A stretch of DNA of 64,000 bases, from contig NZ_JAPPRR010000001.1 in the NCBI RefSeq assembly GCF_026719705.1, forward strand, positions 1,093,255 to 1,157,254, given 5' to 3'. Numbering within the stretch: the stretch's first letter is position 1; each line of letters begins with the position of its first letter. This DNA is from Pseudokordiimonas caeni (lineage in GTDB: Bacteria; Pseudomonadota; Alphaproteobacteria; Sphingomonadales; Kordiimonadaceae). A model generated the notes under the pieces. It was not told where the DNA came from and made no database searches. It saw only the letters and a list, made by a program, of their open reading frames with translations. Positions 25,252-32,905 of this stretch are shown here, in pieces. Position numbers and translations under genes: made by a program.

Positions 25252-25434
25252 TCAGGCCTGAACGTCAACTCGTTCGCCCACGCCCGGCGCTTTGGCCGAG
25301 GGCTCGGGTTCTTTACGCTCGACCGCGGAATCCTCAACACTTTTGCGCTCTTCAGCGGCGGATTCAAGCGATCCTGCGCGACCTGCGGAGGCAACATTCT
25401 GGTTGCTCGTCGCTGCCGTCGATTGGATGTCCAT
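25252..25434 (-). CDS. Small hypothetical protein (60 residues)
   Basis: The ATG at 25434 has an excellent ribosome site (GGAG 8 bases upstream on the minus strand). The product is hydrophilic, rich in Ser, Ala, Glu and Lys, with no signal peptide or membrane segment, and is probably disordered: it begins MDIQSTAATSNQ and ends GVGERVDVQA. I do not recognise it. The following terminator supports an independent transcript. The longer frame to 25479 lacks a ribosome site and was not used. Confidence 0.5.
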   Translation of the reverse strand: MDIQSTAATSNQNVASAGRAGSLESAAEERKSVEDSAVERKEPEPSAKAPGVGERVDVQA

Positions 25435-25601
25435 TTTTCGTCTCCAAACTACCGCCCTTCTGGACGGCTCACTCAGCATTGAAAATATAGGTCTTTTGGG
25501 CCTAGATTGCCAATGTTAACGGACAGGCAACCCTGTTTGGGCCCGGATTCAGGCCGATTTTGACGATTCTGTCCCATTCGGGGCATGGCAGCAGGCCGGA
25601 A

Positions 25602-26453
25602 ATGACCGTGAAAAAAGATACAATTTTATCCATTCGAATCACTTTGAAGCCGCTTTTTCTGGCTACGAGCCTTCTGCTTGCTGCGTGCGCCAGCAGTGGC
25701 CAGTCCGCAAACAAGCAGGCCGATGGCGGGCTTTCAAAGGCACTGAATGGCGACCCGCAAGCGATGTTTGAAGTGGGCGAGGGGATGGAACGCTCCGGTA
25801 ATCTTGGCGGGGCGCTGGATCTTTACAGCAAGGCGCTGAATGCGGACCCCTCGAACTGGCGCGCGGGGCTTGCCATCGGGCGGGTCCTTTTCCGCACAGG
25901 CGATGTGGCGGCTGCCCGCAGCTACCTGGCGTCCCTGAATGTGCGGTTCCCCGATCAGCCGGTGGTGGCCGAAACGCTGGCGGACATGGCCGGGCGAACC
26001 GGGGACTTCGAAGCTGCCGCAAAGGCGATAGAGCCATGGCTGCGCCAGACGCCGCCGCGGCCGCAATCGGCGCTGATCGCTGGCAAGCTTCTTGAAATCA
26101 AGGGCGACGGCGAGTCCGCGCGCCAGATGTTCGCCATTGCACAGGAGGACCGCGCATTGAACGGCGAGGCCATGGCGGCACTTGCCTGGTCATTCTCGCA
26201 GTCCGGCAATATGGAAACGGCGCGGGCCATGCTGATGGCGATGAGCCAGCAACCCGCGATCCTGCCTATGGCGCAGACCATGAGCCGCCTGATCCGCGCG
26301 CGGCAGGGGGAACAGCCGAAGATCGAAGGCGTGGTGAGCCCCGAGCAGATGGAACTGATTGACCTGCTGCCGACACTCAGCCCTGCAGATGCGGCTGCCG
26401 CCGTCTTTTTCGGCTATCTGCCGCCTGCGGCGGAATTGGCGCCGCAGCCGTGA
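25602..26453 (+). CDS. Tetratricopeptide lipoprotein, TadD-like
   Basis: From ATG 25602 the product has 283 residues with a signal peptide and lipobox LLAAC, so it is lipidated. The rest consists of TPR-like helical pairs (NLGGALDLYSKALNADPSNWRAGLAIGRVLFRTGDVAAARSYL and similar). The layout resembles TadD of the Flp pilus system, but no tad gene is nearby, so a general role as a protein-binding envelope lipoprotein is safer. The upstream in-frame codons to 25560 have no ribosome site. Confidence 0.75.
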   Translation: MTVKKDTILSIRITLKPLFLATSLLLAACASSGQSANKQADGGLSKALNGDPQAMFEVGEGMERSGNLGGALDLYSKALNADPSNWRAGLAIGRVLFRTGDVAAARSYLASLNVRFPDQPVVAETLADMAGRTGDFEAAAKAIEPWLRQTPPRPQSALIAGKLLEIKGDGESARQMFAIAQEDRALNGEAMAALAWSFSQSGNMETARAMLMAMSQQPAILPMAQTMSRLIRARQGEQPKIEGVVSPEQMELIDLLPTLSPADAAAAVFFGYLPPAAELAPQP

Positions 26454-26525
26454 TTGATCCTTGCCCCGCGTTCCCGTGCCGGGTAATCAGGCGGCACCTT
26501 TGAGTGGTTGAAAAAGGATGTCCCG

Positions 26526-26822
26526 TTGAAGACCTGCAGCACTATGGCCGAAGTCCGTACCGAGATCGACCGCGTTGACCGGCTGATCGTTCCGTTGCTT
26601 CTCGAGCGTCTCGGTTATATCGAGCAGGCGGGGCATATCAAGGGCAGCCGTGACACGGTGCGCGACGAATGGCGGATCGAGGATGTGGTAGCCAAGGTAA
26701 AGGCGTGCGGTGCCGAAGAAGGCGGCAACCAGCAGTATCTTGAAGATATCTACCGTCATCTGATTGAATGGAGCATCGCCCACGAGTTTACCGTGTGGGA
26801 TAGCGAACACCGGCAGGACTGA
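26526..26822 (+). CDS. Chorismate mutase, AroQ class
   Basis: The small all-helical protein shows the AroQ pattern: MAEVRTEIDRVDRLIVPLLLERLGYIEQAGHIK, RDEWRIEDVVAKVK and HLIEWSIAHEF. Conserved Arg, Lys and Gln/Glu positions bind chorismate. It forms prephenate for Phe and Tyr. AAGGA lies 8 bases before the TTG at 26526, which gives 98 residues starting MKTCSTMAEVR; the ATG at 26544 (92 residues) and a TTG at 26508 are alternatives. It precedes glpK by 32 bases. Confidence 0.88.
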   Translation: MKTCSTMAEVRTEIDRVDRLIVPLLLERLGYIEQAGHIKGSRDTVRDEWRIEDVVAKVKACGAEEGGNQQYLEDIYRHLIEWSIAHEFTVWDSEHRQD

Positions 26823-26854
26823 CGCCTGACCGGTCGGTTTCCGGGGGAGGGACG

Positions 26855-28348
26855 ATGACCGAGAAGAGCTGCCTTATTGCCATCGACCAGGGCACGACCA
26901 GCACTCGTGCCCTTGCCTTCGACACTGACCTCAATGAGCTCGCGGTCGCGCAAATCCCGCTTGAGCAGCATTTCCCGCACAACGGCTGGGTTGAGCATGA
27001 CGCTGGCGAGATCTGGCAGGCGACGCTCAAGGTATTGGGGCAAGTGATCGACAAGGCGAAAGCCGCCGGCTACGCGCCCCTTGCCATCGGCATCACCAAC
27101 CAGCGCGAAACTACCGTCCTTTGGGATCGGGATAGCGGCGAGCCCCTTCACAAGGCCATTGTCTGGCAGGACCGTCGTACGGCGGCAGCCTGCGCGAAGC
27201 TCGCCGAAGACAAATCCGTTGCCGCAATGGTGCAGGAGCAGACCGGCCTGCTGCTTGATCCCTATTTCAGTGCCACCAAGATCGCATGGCTTCTGGATCA
27301 TGTGCCGGGCGCGCGGGAGAAGGCAGCGGCTGGTAAGCTCGCTGCCGGTACCATCGAATGTTATCTCGCCGGGCGCCTCACCGGCGGCAAGGCGCATATG
27401 AGCGACGCAACCAATGCCTCGCGCACCATGCTGATGGATATTCGCGAGGGGCGATGGTCGGAGGACCTTTGTCGGCTGTTCGGTGTGCCGATGCAGCTGT
27501 TGCCGGAGATTGCCGATAACGCAGACACCTTCGGCAGCGTTGCTGATGGGCTGCCCGGTGCGGGTTTGCCGATCACCGGCATGATCGGCGACCAGCAAAG
27601 CGCCGCGGTCGGGCAAGCCTGTATCGCGCCGGGGCAGGTGAAAAGCACCTATGGCACCGGCTGTTTCCTGCTGCAGCATACGGGCGACCAGATGGTGCTG
27701 AGCCGGAACCGGCTTCTGTCTACCGTCGCCAGCCGCATGAAAGGCAAGATTGCCTACGCGGTCGAAGGTAGCATCTTCAACGCCGGTACGGTGATCCAGT
27801 GGTTCCGCGACGGCATCGGGCTGATTGAAAACTCTGCCGACAGCGAAGCGGCGGCGGTGCGGGCCGGGACGACCGATGGCGTCTATCTGGTGCCCGCCTT
27901 CACCGGTCTGGGCGCACCACATTGGGCGCCGGAGGCACGGGGACTGATTTCGGGGCTGACACGCGGCACTAATGCAGACCAGCTGGTGCGAGCGGGGCTC
28001 GAGAGCATCGCCTACCAGACAAACGACCTGCTGACCGCGCTGAAGGCGGACGGAGCAGGGAGCGCCAGGCAGATCCGTATAGATGGCGGCATGGCAGCAA
28101 ACGGTTGGTTCGCCCAGTTTCTGGCCGATATCTGCGATGCGACCGTCGACCGGCCGGAAATTCTGGAAACGACGGCGCTTGGGGCCGCAATCTGTGCCGG
28201 GATTGGTGCAGGTGTCTGGCCTGATCTTGAAACCGCAACCCGCAACTGGACGCTCGATCGCCGGTTCGAGCCTGATATGGATGCGGGCACGCGCAAAAAA
28301 ATGACCGCCGGGTGGGACCAGGCGGTCAGTCGCTGCTTGCTCAGTTGA
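26855..28348 (+). CDS. glpK: Glycerol kinase
   Basis: The 497-residue protein carries the FGGY kinase signatures: IAIDQGTTSTRALAFD at the N-terminus, QWFRDGIG, GLGAPHWAPEARG, and the GDQQSAAVGQ phosphate-binding segment, with the C-terminal DGGMAANGWFAQFLADI motif. It phosphorylates glycerol to glycerol 3-phosphate. No glpF or glpD is adjacent, unlike the usual operon. Its stop is only 3 bases from the stop of the convergent ferritin-like gene. Confidence 0.95.
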   Translation: MTEKSCLIAIDQGTTSTRALAFDTDLNELAVAQIPLEQHFPHNGWVEHDAGEIWQATLKVLGQVIDKAKAAGYAPLAIGITNQRETTVLWDRDSGEPLHKAIVWQDRRTAAACAKLAEDKSVAAMVQEQTGLLLDPYFSATKIAWLLDHVPGAREKAAAGKLAAGTIECYLAGRLTGGKAHMSDATNASRTMLMDIREGRWSEDLCRLFGVPMQLLPEIADNADTFGSVADGLPGAGLPITGMIGDQQSAAVGQACIAPGQVKSTYGTGCFLLQHTGDQMVLSRNRLLSTVASRMKGKIAYAVEGSIFNAGTVIQWFRDGIGLIENSADSEAAAVRAGTTDGVYLVPAFTGLGAPHWAPEARGLISGLTRGTNADQLVRAGLESIAYQTNDLLTALKADGAGSARQIRIDGGMAANGWFAQFLADICDATVDRPEILETTALGAAICAGIGAGVWPDLETATRNWTLDRRFEPDMDAGTRKKMTAGWDQAVSRCLLS

Positions 28349-28351
28349 AGG

Positions 28352-29437
28352 CTATTCTGCGGCGCTGGAGCGGCCCATCTCGATCACATCCTCGACATGC
28401 TGGCGGCGGGCATCATGTTCTGCCGCCACTTTCATGTCATTCTCGGACATGGCGTCCAGATTGACATTGGCAAAGCCAAGGATGCCCATGTCGCCATAGG
28501 CTTTCTGGATGCGGCCACCCCAAAGGCCAATATCTTTCACCACGGGCACGATACGGCTGAAAAGCTGGGTGCGGAACATCTGCATGCCTTGCGATGCCTG
28601 CACATAGTTCACGCAGTCCTTCACATTGAGCCCAATGGTTTCCCACACTTCATTGCCCTGGAAGCGGTCACGCATCAGGTAACAGGCTTCCACGAGGAAT
28701 TCCTCGCGCTCGTCGCGCTCATGTTGGGTGAGTTCAGGATAATAGGCCCGAAGCGCCAGCCGGCCGAAGGCGACATGGCGGGCTTCGTCCTGCATCACAT
28801 AGGCGTTGACGGCGGAGGCAAGATTGTTTTTCGCGTGGTCGCGAATGCCGGCAAAGGCGGCCAGTGCAAGCCCTTCGATCACCACCTGCATGCCAAGGTA
28901 GGTCATGTCCCAGCGGCTGTCGCGGATCACCTGGTCCAGAAGCGTCTTCAGGGGGCCGGTGATGGGATAGGCGATGCCCATCTTCTCGACCAGCTTCTTG
29001 TAGGTTTCCACATGGCGGGCTTCATCCATCACCTGGGTGGCGGCATAGAATTTCGATTCGGTGTCCGGCACATTCTGCACGATCTTGGCGGCGCAAATGA
29101 GCGCGCCCTGTTCGCCGTGCAGGAACTGGCTTGTCGACCATGCCTGCCAGTGCGAGCGGCAAACGCCTTGCTCTTCCTTCGACATCTTCATGTAGAAGTC
29201 AGCACCATACAGTGGGAACAGCTCTTCCGGCAGGTCTTGTGGGTTGCCGGGTGTGAGGTCCTGCGACCAGTCGATCCGGGACTCGGTGTCCCATTGCATC
29301 GACTTGCCCTTGTCATAAAGGTTCAGGAGATCCTTGCGATCGTCGGAATAGTTCCAGTTGAAAAGCGTCTCATAATCCTGAGGCACGCTCCACATGCTGC
29401 CTTCAAGCGCTTTTGCGTAAATCGGATCAAGTGCCAT
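28352..29437 (-). CDS. Ferritin-like diiron protein of unknown function
   Basis: From ATG 29437 (GGGGAGGAGAGAC upstream) the product has 361 residues. It contains two diiron half-sites: HGEQGALICAAKI with MDEARHVETY, and VIEGLALAAF with QDEARHVAFG, meaning Glu plus two E-A-R-H motifs as in ribonucleotide reductase R2-like and AurF-type oxygenases. There are no membrane segments. The reaction is not known. It may be an oxygenase, oxidase or desaturase acting on a small molecule. The longer frame to 29509 adds residues without a ribosome site and overlaps the promoter, so it was rejected. Confidence 0.72.
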   Translation of the reverse strand: MALDPIYAKALEGSMWSVPQDYETLFNWNYSDDRKDLLNLYDKGKSMQWDTESRIDWSQDLTPGNPQDLPEELFPLYGADFYMKMSKEEQGVCRSHWQAWSTSQFLHGEQGALICAAKIVQNVPDTESKFYAATQVMDEARHVETYKKLVEKMGIAYPITGPLKTLLDQVIRDSRWDMTYLGMQVVIEGLALAAFAGIRDHAKNNLASAVNAYVMQDEARHVAFGRLALRAYYPELTQHERDEREEFLVEACYLMRDRFQGNEVWETIGLNVKDCVNYVQASQGMQMFRTQLFSRIVPVVKDIGLWGGRIQKAYGDMGILGFANVNLDAMSENDMKVAAEHDARRQHVEDVIEMGRSSAAE

Positions 29438-29465
29438 GTCTCTCCTCCCCAGGGTCACATGTAAC

Positions 29466-29497
29466 TGGACTATAGCGTCCACTAAATATTCCTGCAA
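29466..29497 (-). promoter_or_regulatory. Probable promoter and operator of the ferritin-like gene
   Basis: On the minus strand TTGCAG (29492-29497) and TATAGT (29469-29474) are 17 bases apart. An inverted repeat TGGAC-TATAGC-GTCCA (29466-29481) overlaps the -10 box and could be a repressor site. Confidence 0.45.
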
Positions 29498-29509
29498 GGC
29501 AAGCCCCAA

Positions 29510-29542
29510 ATGAAAAGGGGCCGCATCTTTCGATGCGGCCCC
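29510..29542 (-). terminator. Terminator of glnK-amt
   Basis: GGGGCCGCATC (29517-29527), loop TTTC, GATGCGGCCCC (29532-29542) form an 11-bp stem. On the minus strand it is followed by TTTTCATTT. It lies just after the amt stop. Confidence 0.85.
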
Positions 29543-29569
29543 CGACGGTCAGACCCATTCCCCCACGGA

Positions 29570-30889
29570 TCAGACCAGCTTCTGCGACCCCCGGCCGAAC
29601 TCGGGATATGCCTCCAGGCCAAGTTCGGTGATGTCTGTGCCGAGATCTTCTTCCTCTGGCGACAGGCGGATGCCGACGGTCAGTTTGAGGGCGAGCCATG
29701 CCACAAGGCTGGCTACCACAACCCAGGCGCCGATGGCGGTAACGCCGATCAGCTGGGTCACGAAGGATACGTCGGCCGTGAGCGACACAGCGAGGGTGCC
29801 CCAGATCCCGCAGACAAGGTGCACGGGGATTGCACCGACGACGTCATCGATCTTCAGCTTGTCGAGGAGGGGGACAGTGAAGACAACGAGGACGCCTCCG
29901 ACGGCACCGATGAGGGTGGCGATGCCAAGGGTGGGGGTATCGGGGCTTGCGGTGATCGAGACGAGCCCGGCAAGGGCGCCGTTCAGGACCATCGACAGGT
30001 CCACCTTGCCGTAAACAAGGCGGGTAACGATCATCGCAGCCACCACACCGCCGCACGCGGCCATGTTGGTGTTCAGGATGATATTGGAGACGGCCACACC
30101 GTCAGCAGCCGAGCCAAAGGCGAGCTGCGAACCGCCGTTGAAGCCGAACCAGCCGAGCCACAGGATGAAGGTGCCGAGCGTGGCGAGGGTGAGGTTCGAG
30201 CCGGGCATCGGACGCGGCTTGCCGTCAGCGCCGTATTTGCCGCGGCGTGCGCCAAGGAGAACGGCACCGACAAGGGCTGCCCAGCCACCGGTGGAGTGGA
30301 CGAGGGTGGAGCCGGCGAAGTCCTTGAAGCCCATGGCTGTCAGCCAGCCCTGGCCCCAGACCCAGCTGGCCTGGACCGGATAGATCACGGCCGCGAGGAT
30401 GGCGGTGAAGATCAGGAAGGGGAAGAGCTTCACGCGCTCGGCGATGGTGCCGGAGACGATCGAGGCTGCGGTGGCCACGAAAACGACCTGGAAGAAGAAG
30501 TCTGAAGCCGCCGCATAGCCGCCTTCGATCACTGCGCCCTCGGCGAGGACACCGCTATCGTCGGCTGCCCAGAAGGCAAAGGTGCCAAGATAGCCGCCCT
30601 CGTCGACGCCATAGAGAAGGTTGTAGCCACAGAGCATGAACATGATGCAGGCAACGGCGAAGAGGCTGATGTTTTTCAGGCAGATCGCGCCGACGTTCTT
30701 CGACCGGACAAGGCCGGACTCGAGCATGGCGAAGCCCGCCGCCATCCACATGACGAGCGCACCCATCACGAGAAAGAGGAAGGTGTTCAACAGGAACTGG
30801 GTCTCGCCGTCCACGGCAGCCTGCGCGGGGAGGGTGGCAAGGCTGGTGAAGAGGGCGCCCATGAGCGCTGCTTTGATAAAGGATTTCAT
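29570..30889 (-). CDS. amtB: Ammonium transporter Amt
   Basis: The 439-residue protein has a signal-like first helix (cleavage near AQAAVD, as in E. coli AmtB) and about eleven membrane helices. The twin pore histidines occur in STLVHSTGGWAALVGA and IPVHLVCGIWGTLA, and the D-x-A-G-S-x-x-V-H motif is present. It conducts ammonium into the cell and is closed by GlnK binding. The gene lies 14 bases after glnK in the standard glnK-amtB operon and ends at a strong terminator. The sigma-54 promoter upstream explains nitrogen control. Confidence 0.97.
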   Translation of the reverse strand: MKSFIKAALMGALFTSLATLPAQAAVDGETQFLLNTFLFLVMGALVMWMAAGFAMLESGLVRSKNVGAICLKNISLFAVACIMFMLCGYNLLYGVDEGGYLGTFAFWAADDSGVLAEGAVIEGGYAAASDFFFQVVFVATAASIVSGTIAERVKLFPFLIFTAILAAVIYPVQASWVWGQGWLTAMGFKDFAGSTLVHSTGGWAALVGAVLLGARRGKYGADGKPRPMPGSNLTLATLGTFILWLGWFGFNGGSQLAFGSAADGVAVSNIILNTNMAACGGVVAAMIVTRLVYGKVDLSMVLNGALAGLVSITASPDTPTLGIATLIGAVGGVLVVFTVPLLDKLKIDDVVGAIPVHLVCGIWGTLAVSLTADVSFVTQLIGVTAIGAWVVVASLVAWLALKLTVGIRLSPEEEDLGTDITELGLEAYPEFGRGSQKLV

Positions 30890-30903
30890 CTGTAAATGCC
30901 CTC

Positions 30904-31242
30904 CTAGAGCGCTTCGCTATCGGTTTCGCCGGTGCGGATCCGCACCACCTGGCCGAGATCAAGGACGAAAATCTTGCCGTCACCGATCTGGCCGGTGTGG
31001 GCGGCGGACTTGATGGCCTCGACGGCGCGCTCGGCAAGCTCGCTCGCGACGGCGACTTCAAGTTTCACCTTGGGCAGGAAATGCACCTCGTATTCGGCGC
31101 CCCGATAAATTTCTTTCTGGCCTTTCTGACGGCCATAGCCCTGCACCTCAGAAACGGTCATCCCGTTGATGCCCAGCTCATTCAGAGCCTCCCTTACGGG
31201 ATCAAGGCGGTGCGGCTTAACAATCGCAATGATGTATTTCAT
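30904..31242 (-). CDS. glnK: Nitrogen regulatory protein P-II (GlnK)
   Basis: This 112-residue protein is a complete PII: MKYIIAIVKPHRLDPVREAL, GYGRQKGQKEIYRGAEYEVHFLPK with the uridylylated Tyr51 in the T-loop, and TGQIGDGKIFVLDLGQVVRIRTGE at the C-terminus. PII binds ATP, ADP and 2-oxoglutarate and regulates Amt. It leads the glnK-amt operon, whose sigma-54 promoter lies about 50 bases upstream. Confidence 0.97.
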   Translation of the reverse strand: MKYIIAIVKPHRLDPVREALNELGINGMTVSEVQGYGRQKGQKEIYRGAEYEVHFLPKVKLEVAVASELAERAVEAIKSAAHTGQIGDGKIFVLDLGQVVRIRTGETDSEAL

Positions 31243-31293
31243 GAAGCCTCCCGAAGTTGGTGTAATAATGTTATTGGTTACCGGGAGGTTAAA

Positions 31294-31310
31294 GGCACGA
31301 AGCGTGCCAG
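31294..31310 (-). promoter_or_regulatory. Sigma-54 (-24/-12) promoter of glnK-amt
   Basis: On the minus strand CTGGCACGCTTCGTGCC contains GG, ten bases, then GC, the invariant sigma-54 spacing, and TGGCACG is the consensus -24 element. It doubles as a perfect inverted repeat GGCACG-AAG-CGTGCC. The -12 GC leaves about 40 bases of leader before the glnK ATG. Confidence 0.8.
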
Positions 31311-31374
31311 AATGAATAGTTAAATATATTCAATACGTTAATAGATATTTACCCGATTCTGCATTGTCGCAAAC

Positions 31375-31391
31375 TGCTCATAAAATATGCA
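31375..31391 (-). promoter_or_regulatory. Candidate NtrC activator site
   Basis: TGC-N11-GCA (TGC at 31375-31377, GCA at 31389-31391) matches the core of NtrC sites. It lies about 80 bases upstream of the sigma-54 promoter, in an AT-rich stretch, a typical enhancer distance. Confidence 0.55.
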
Positions 31392-31485
31392 ATGCATAAA
31401 TATTAATCACTCGCCTTGCGCTGCAAAGCGGATTGCCGACCGGACGATGTCTGACTAACCTCTCACCGGATCAGGAGCTTCCTTT

Positions 31486-32133
31486 ATGCTGGTCGACGAC
31501 GATCATACTCACCTAGAAAGAGTGTCGGCGGACCCCGAGGTCTGCAGGCGCTGGCCTGGCTTTGCCGCCTATTGCCGGCATCTTGCCAGCGGCCTGAAGG
31601 ATGCGGCGAACCGAGACCTTGATGCGTTTCTTGCAGAGGCGCGGGGGGGTGACGCCGCAGAGCGGCGTTCGTTTACAATCCGGATGGTCGACGCTGCTGC
31701 CGATTTCTCAAGGCCACAGGAACTGATCCGCTTTCTGCTTTTCAAGGAAATTGTCCGGCCGGCGCTGCTTGCCTGGATGGAAGAAATGCCCGGCGAGGCA
31801 AAGCCATGCATATGGCTCGCCCGGCTTTATGACTATCGAATTCCCGACGGCCGGGAGCCGAAGGACTATCTGGAAATCGCGCTGGTCCGTGAACCGGCAA
31901 ATCCCGTCGCGGCCAGGGATATGGTGTCGCTGATCATCCGGCAGGCGATCAATAACCAGCATGAACTGCCAGCCTATTTCGGTGACCCGGCGGACGATGT
32001 GACGGCGCTGGGGTTTGCAGCGCGTCTGTTATCGTTTGCCGAAGATCAGGACTGGGCAGCTAGCCGCCGCGAAACCATCGACTATCTTTCGAAAATTGCC
32101 GGGGAGGCCGTGGAAAATGCGGCTTTGGCATAA
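31486..32133 (+). CDS. Hypothetical protein of 215 residues
   Basis: I do not recognise this protein. It is acidic, largely helical, without signal peptide or membrane segments. It contains a short His-rich N-terminus (MLVDDDHTHLERV), a WPGFAAYCRHLASGLKDAA helix and a tail ending NAALA. It diverges from glnK across a 243-base region that contains the sigma-54 promoter and NtrC site, but its own promoter is not obvious. It is followed by the GST gene after 54 bases. Codon use looks like the neighbours, so it is native. Confidence 0.7.
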   Translation: MLVDDDHTHLERVSADPEVCRRWPGFAAYCRHLASGLKDAANRDLDAFLAEARGGDAAERRSFTIRMVDAAADFSRPQELIRFLLFKEIVRPALLAWMEEMPGEAKPCIWLARLYDYRIPDGREPKDYLEIALVREPANPVAARDMVSLIIRQAINNQHELPAYFGDPADDVTALGFAARLLSFAEDQDWAASRRETIDYLSKIAGEAVENAALA

Positions 32134-32187
32134 ACAAGGGTCGGGCAATGCACCCGGCTTCAACCTCACGACACAAGGAGAAACGAC

Positions 32188-32772
32188 ATGCTGACAGTTT
32201 ATGGCGACAAGCGATCAGGCAATTGCCTGAAGGTGGTATATGTGGCCGACCATCTGGGCATTCCCTACAATTGGGTCGATACCGACATCATGAAGGGGGA
32301 GGCCAAGCGGCCCGAAATCCTGGCGGTGAACCCGGCAGGACAAGTGCCGACCATCGTGATGACCGACGGGCGGGGTATGGGCCAGTCCAATGCGATCATC
32401 CGCTATCTGGCGGGAGGCAGCCATCTGATCCCGGAAGACCCGTGGGAGCGTGCCAAGATGGACGAGTGGCTTTTCTGGGAGCAATATAGCCACGAACCTA
32501 CAATCGCGGTTGCCCGGTTCCAGCGGCTCTACCTTGGTTGGGAGGAAGGCCAGATCGACCCGAAACTGGTACAGAAAGGGAATGCCGCCCTCGATCTGAT
32601 GGAAAACCATCTGGATGGTCATGGCTGGCTTGTCGGCCCGCACTGCAGTCTCGCCGATGTGGCGCTCATTGCCTATACCCAGTTCGCCGAAGATGGCGGC
32701 TTCTCGCTCGAAAGGCGGCCAAAGATTCGGGCGTGGCTTGATCGGACCAAAGCCTATCTCGCTTCGGCCTGA
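32188..32772 (+). CDS. Glutathione S-transferase family protein
   Basis: The 194-residue protein has an N-terminal thioredoxin-like domain (LTVYGDKRSGNCLKVVYVADHLGIPYNWVDTD, with the Ser/Cys region where activated glutathione sits, and NPAGQVPTIV with the cis-Pro, then QSNAIIRYLA) and a C-terminal all-helical domain (WLVGPHCSLADVALIAYT with the N-capping box). This is the standard cytosolic GST fold. Substrate is unknown. A GGAGAAACGAC stretch precedes the ATG. Confidence 0.9.
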   Translation: MLTVYGDKRSGNCLKVVYVADHLGIPYNWVDTDIMKGEAKRPEILAVNPAGQVPTIVMTDGRGMGQSNAIIRYLAGGSHLIPEDPWERAKMDEWLFWEQYSHEPTIAVARFQRLYLGWEEGQIDPKLVQKGNAALDLMENHLDGHGWLVGPHCSLADVALIAYTQFAEDGGFSLERRPKIRAWLDRTKAYLASA

Positions 32773-32783
32773 TGAAGCTTTTA

Positions 32784-32841
32784 GGGCAACTTTTTTGGTA
32801 AAAACGGTCAATTCCGGAATTTGAGTTGCCCGTTTTACCAA
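32784..32841. repeat. Interleaved inverted repeats upstream of the porin gene
   Basis: GGGCAACT (32784-32791) has its reverse complement AGTTGCCC at 32824-32831. TTGGTAAAAACGG (32795-32807) has its near-perfect reverse complement CCGTTTTACCAA at 32830-32841 (one extra A). A perfect 12-bp palindrome AATTCCGGAATT (32810-32821) lies between. The order is A-B-C-C'-A'-B', so A:A' and B:B' cannot form as simple nested hairpins; they could form a pseudoknot or alternative structures. It fills the gap between the GST and porin genes. Confidence 0.7.
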
Positions 32842-32905
32842 TTATTTAGGATGTTGTATGGTACGCGAGTAGTTCCGGTGCTTCTTCATATATGGGGAGA
32901 CGAAT

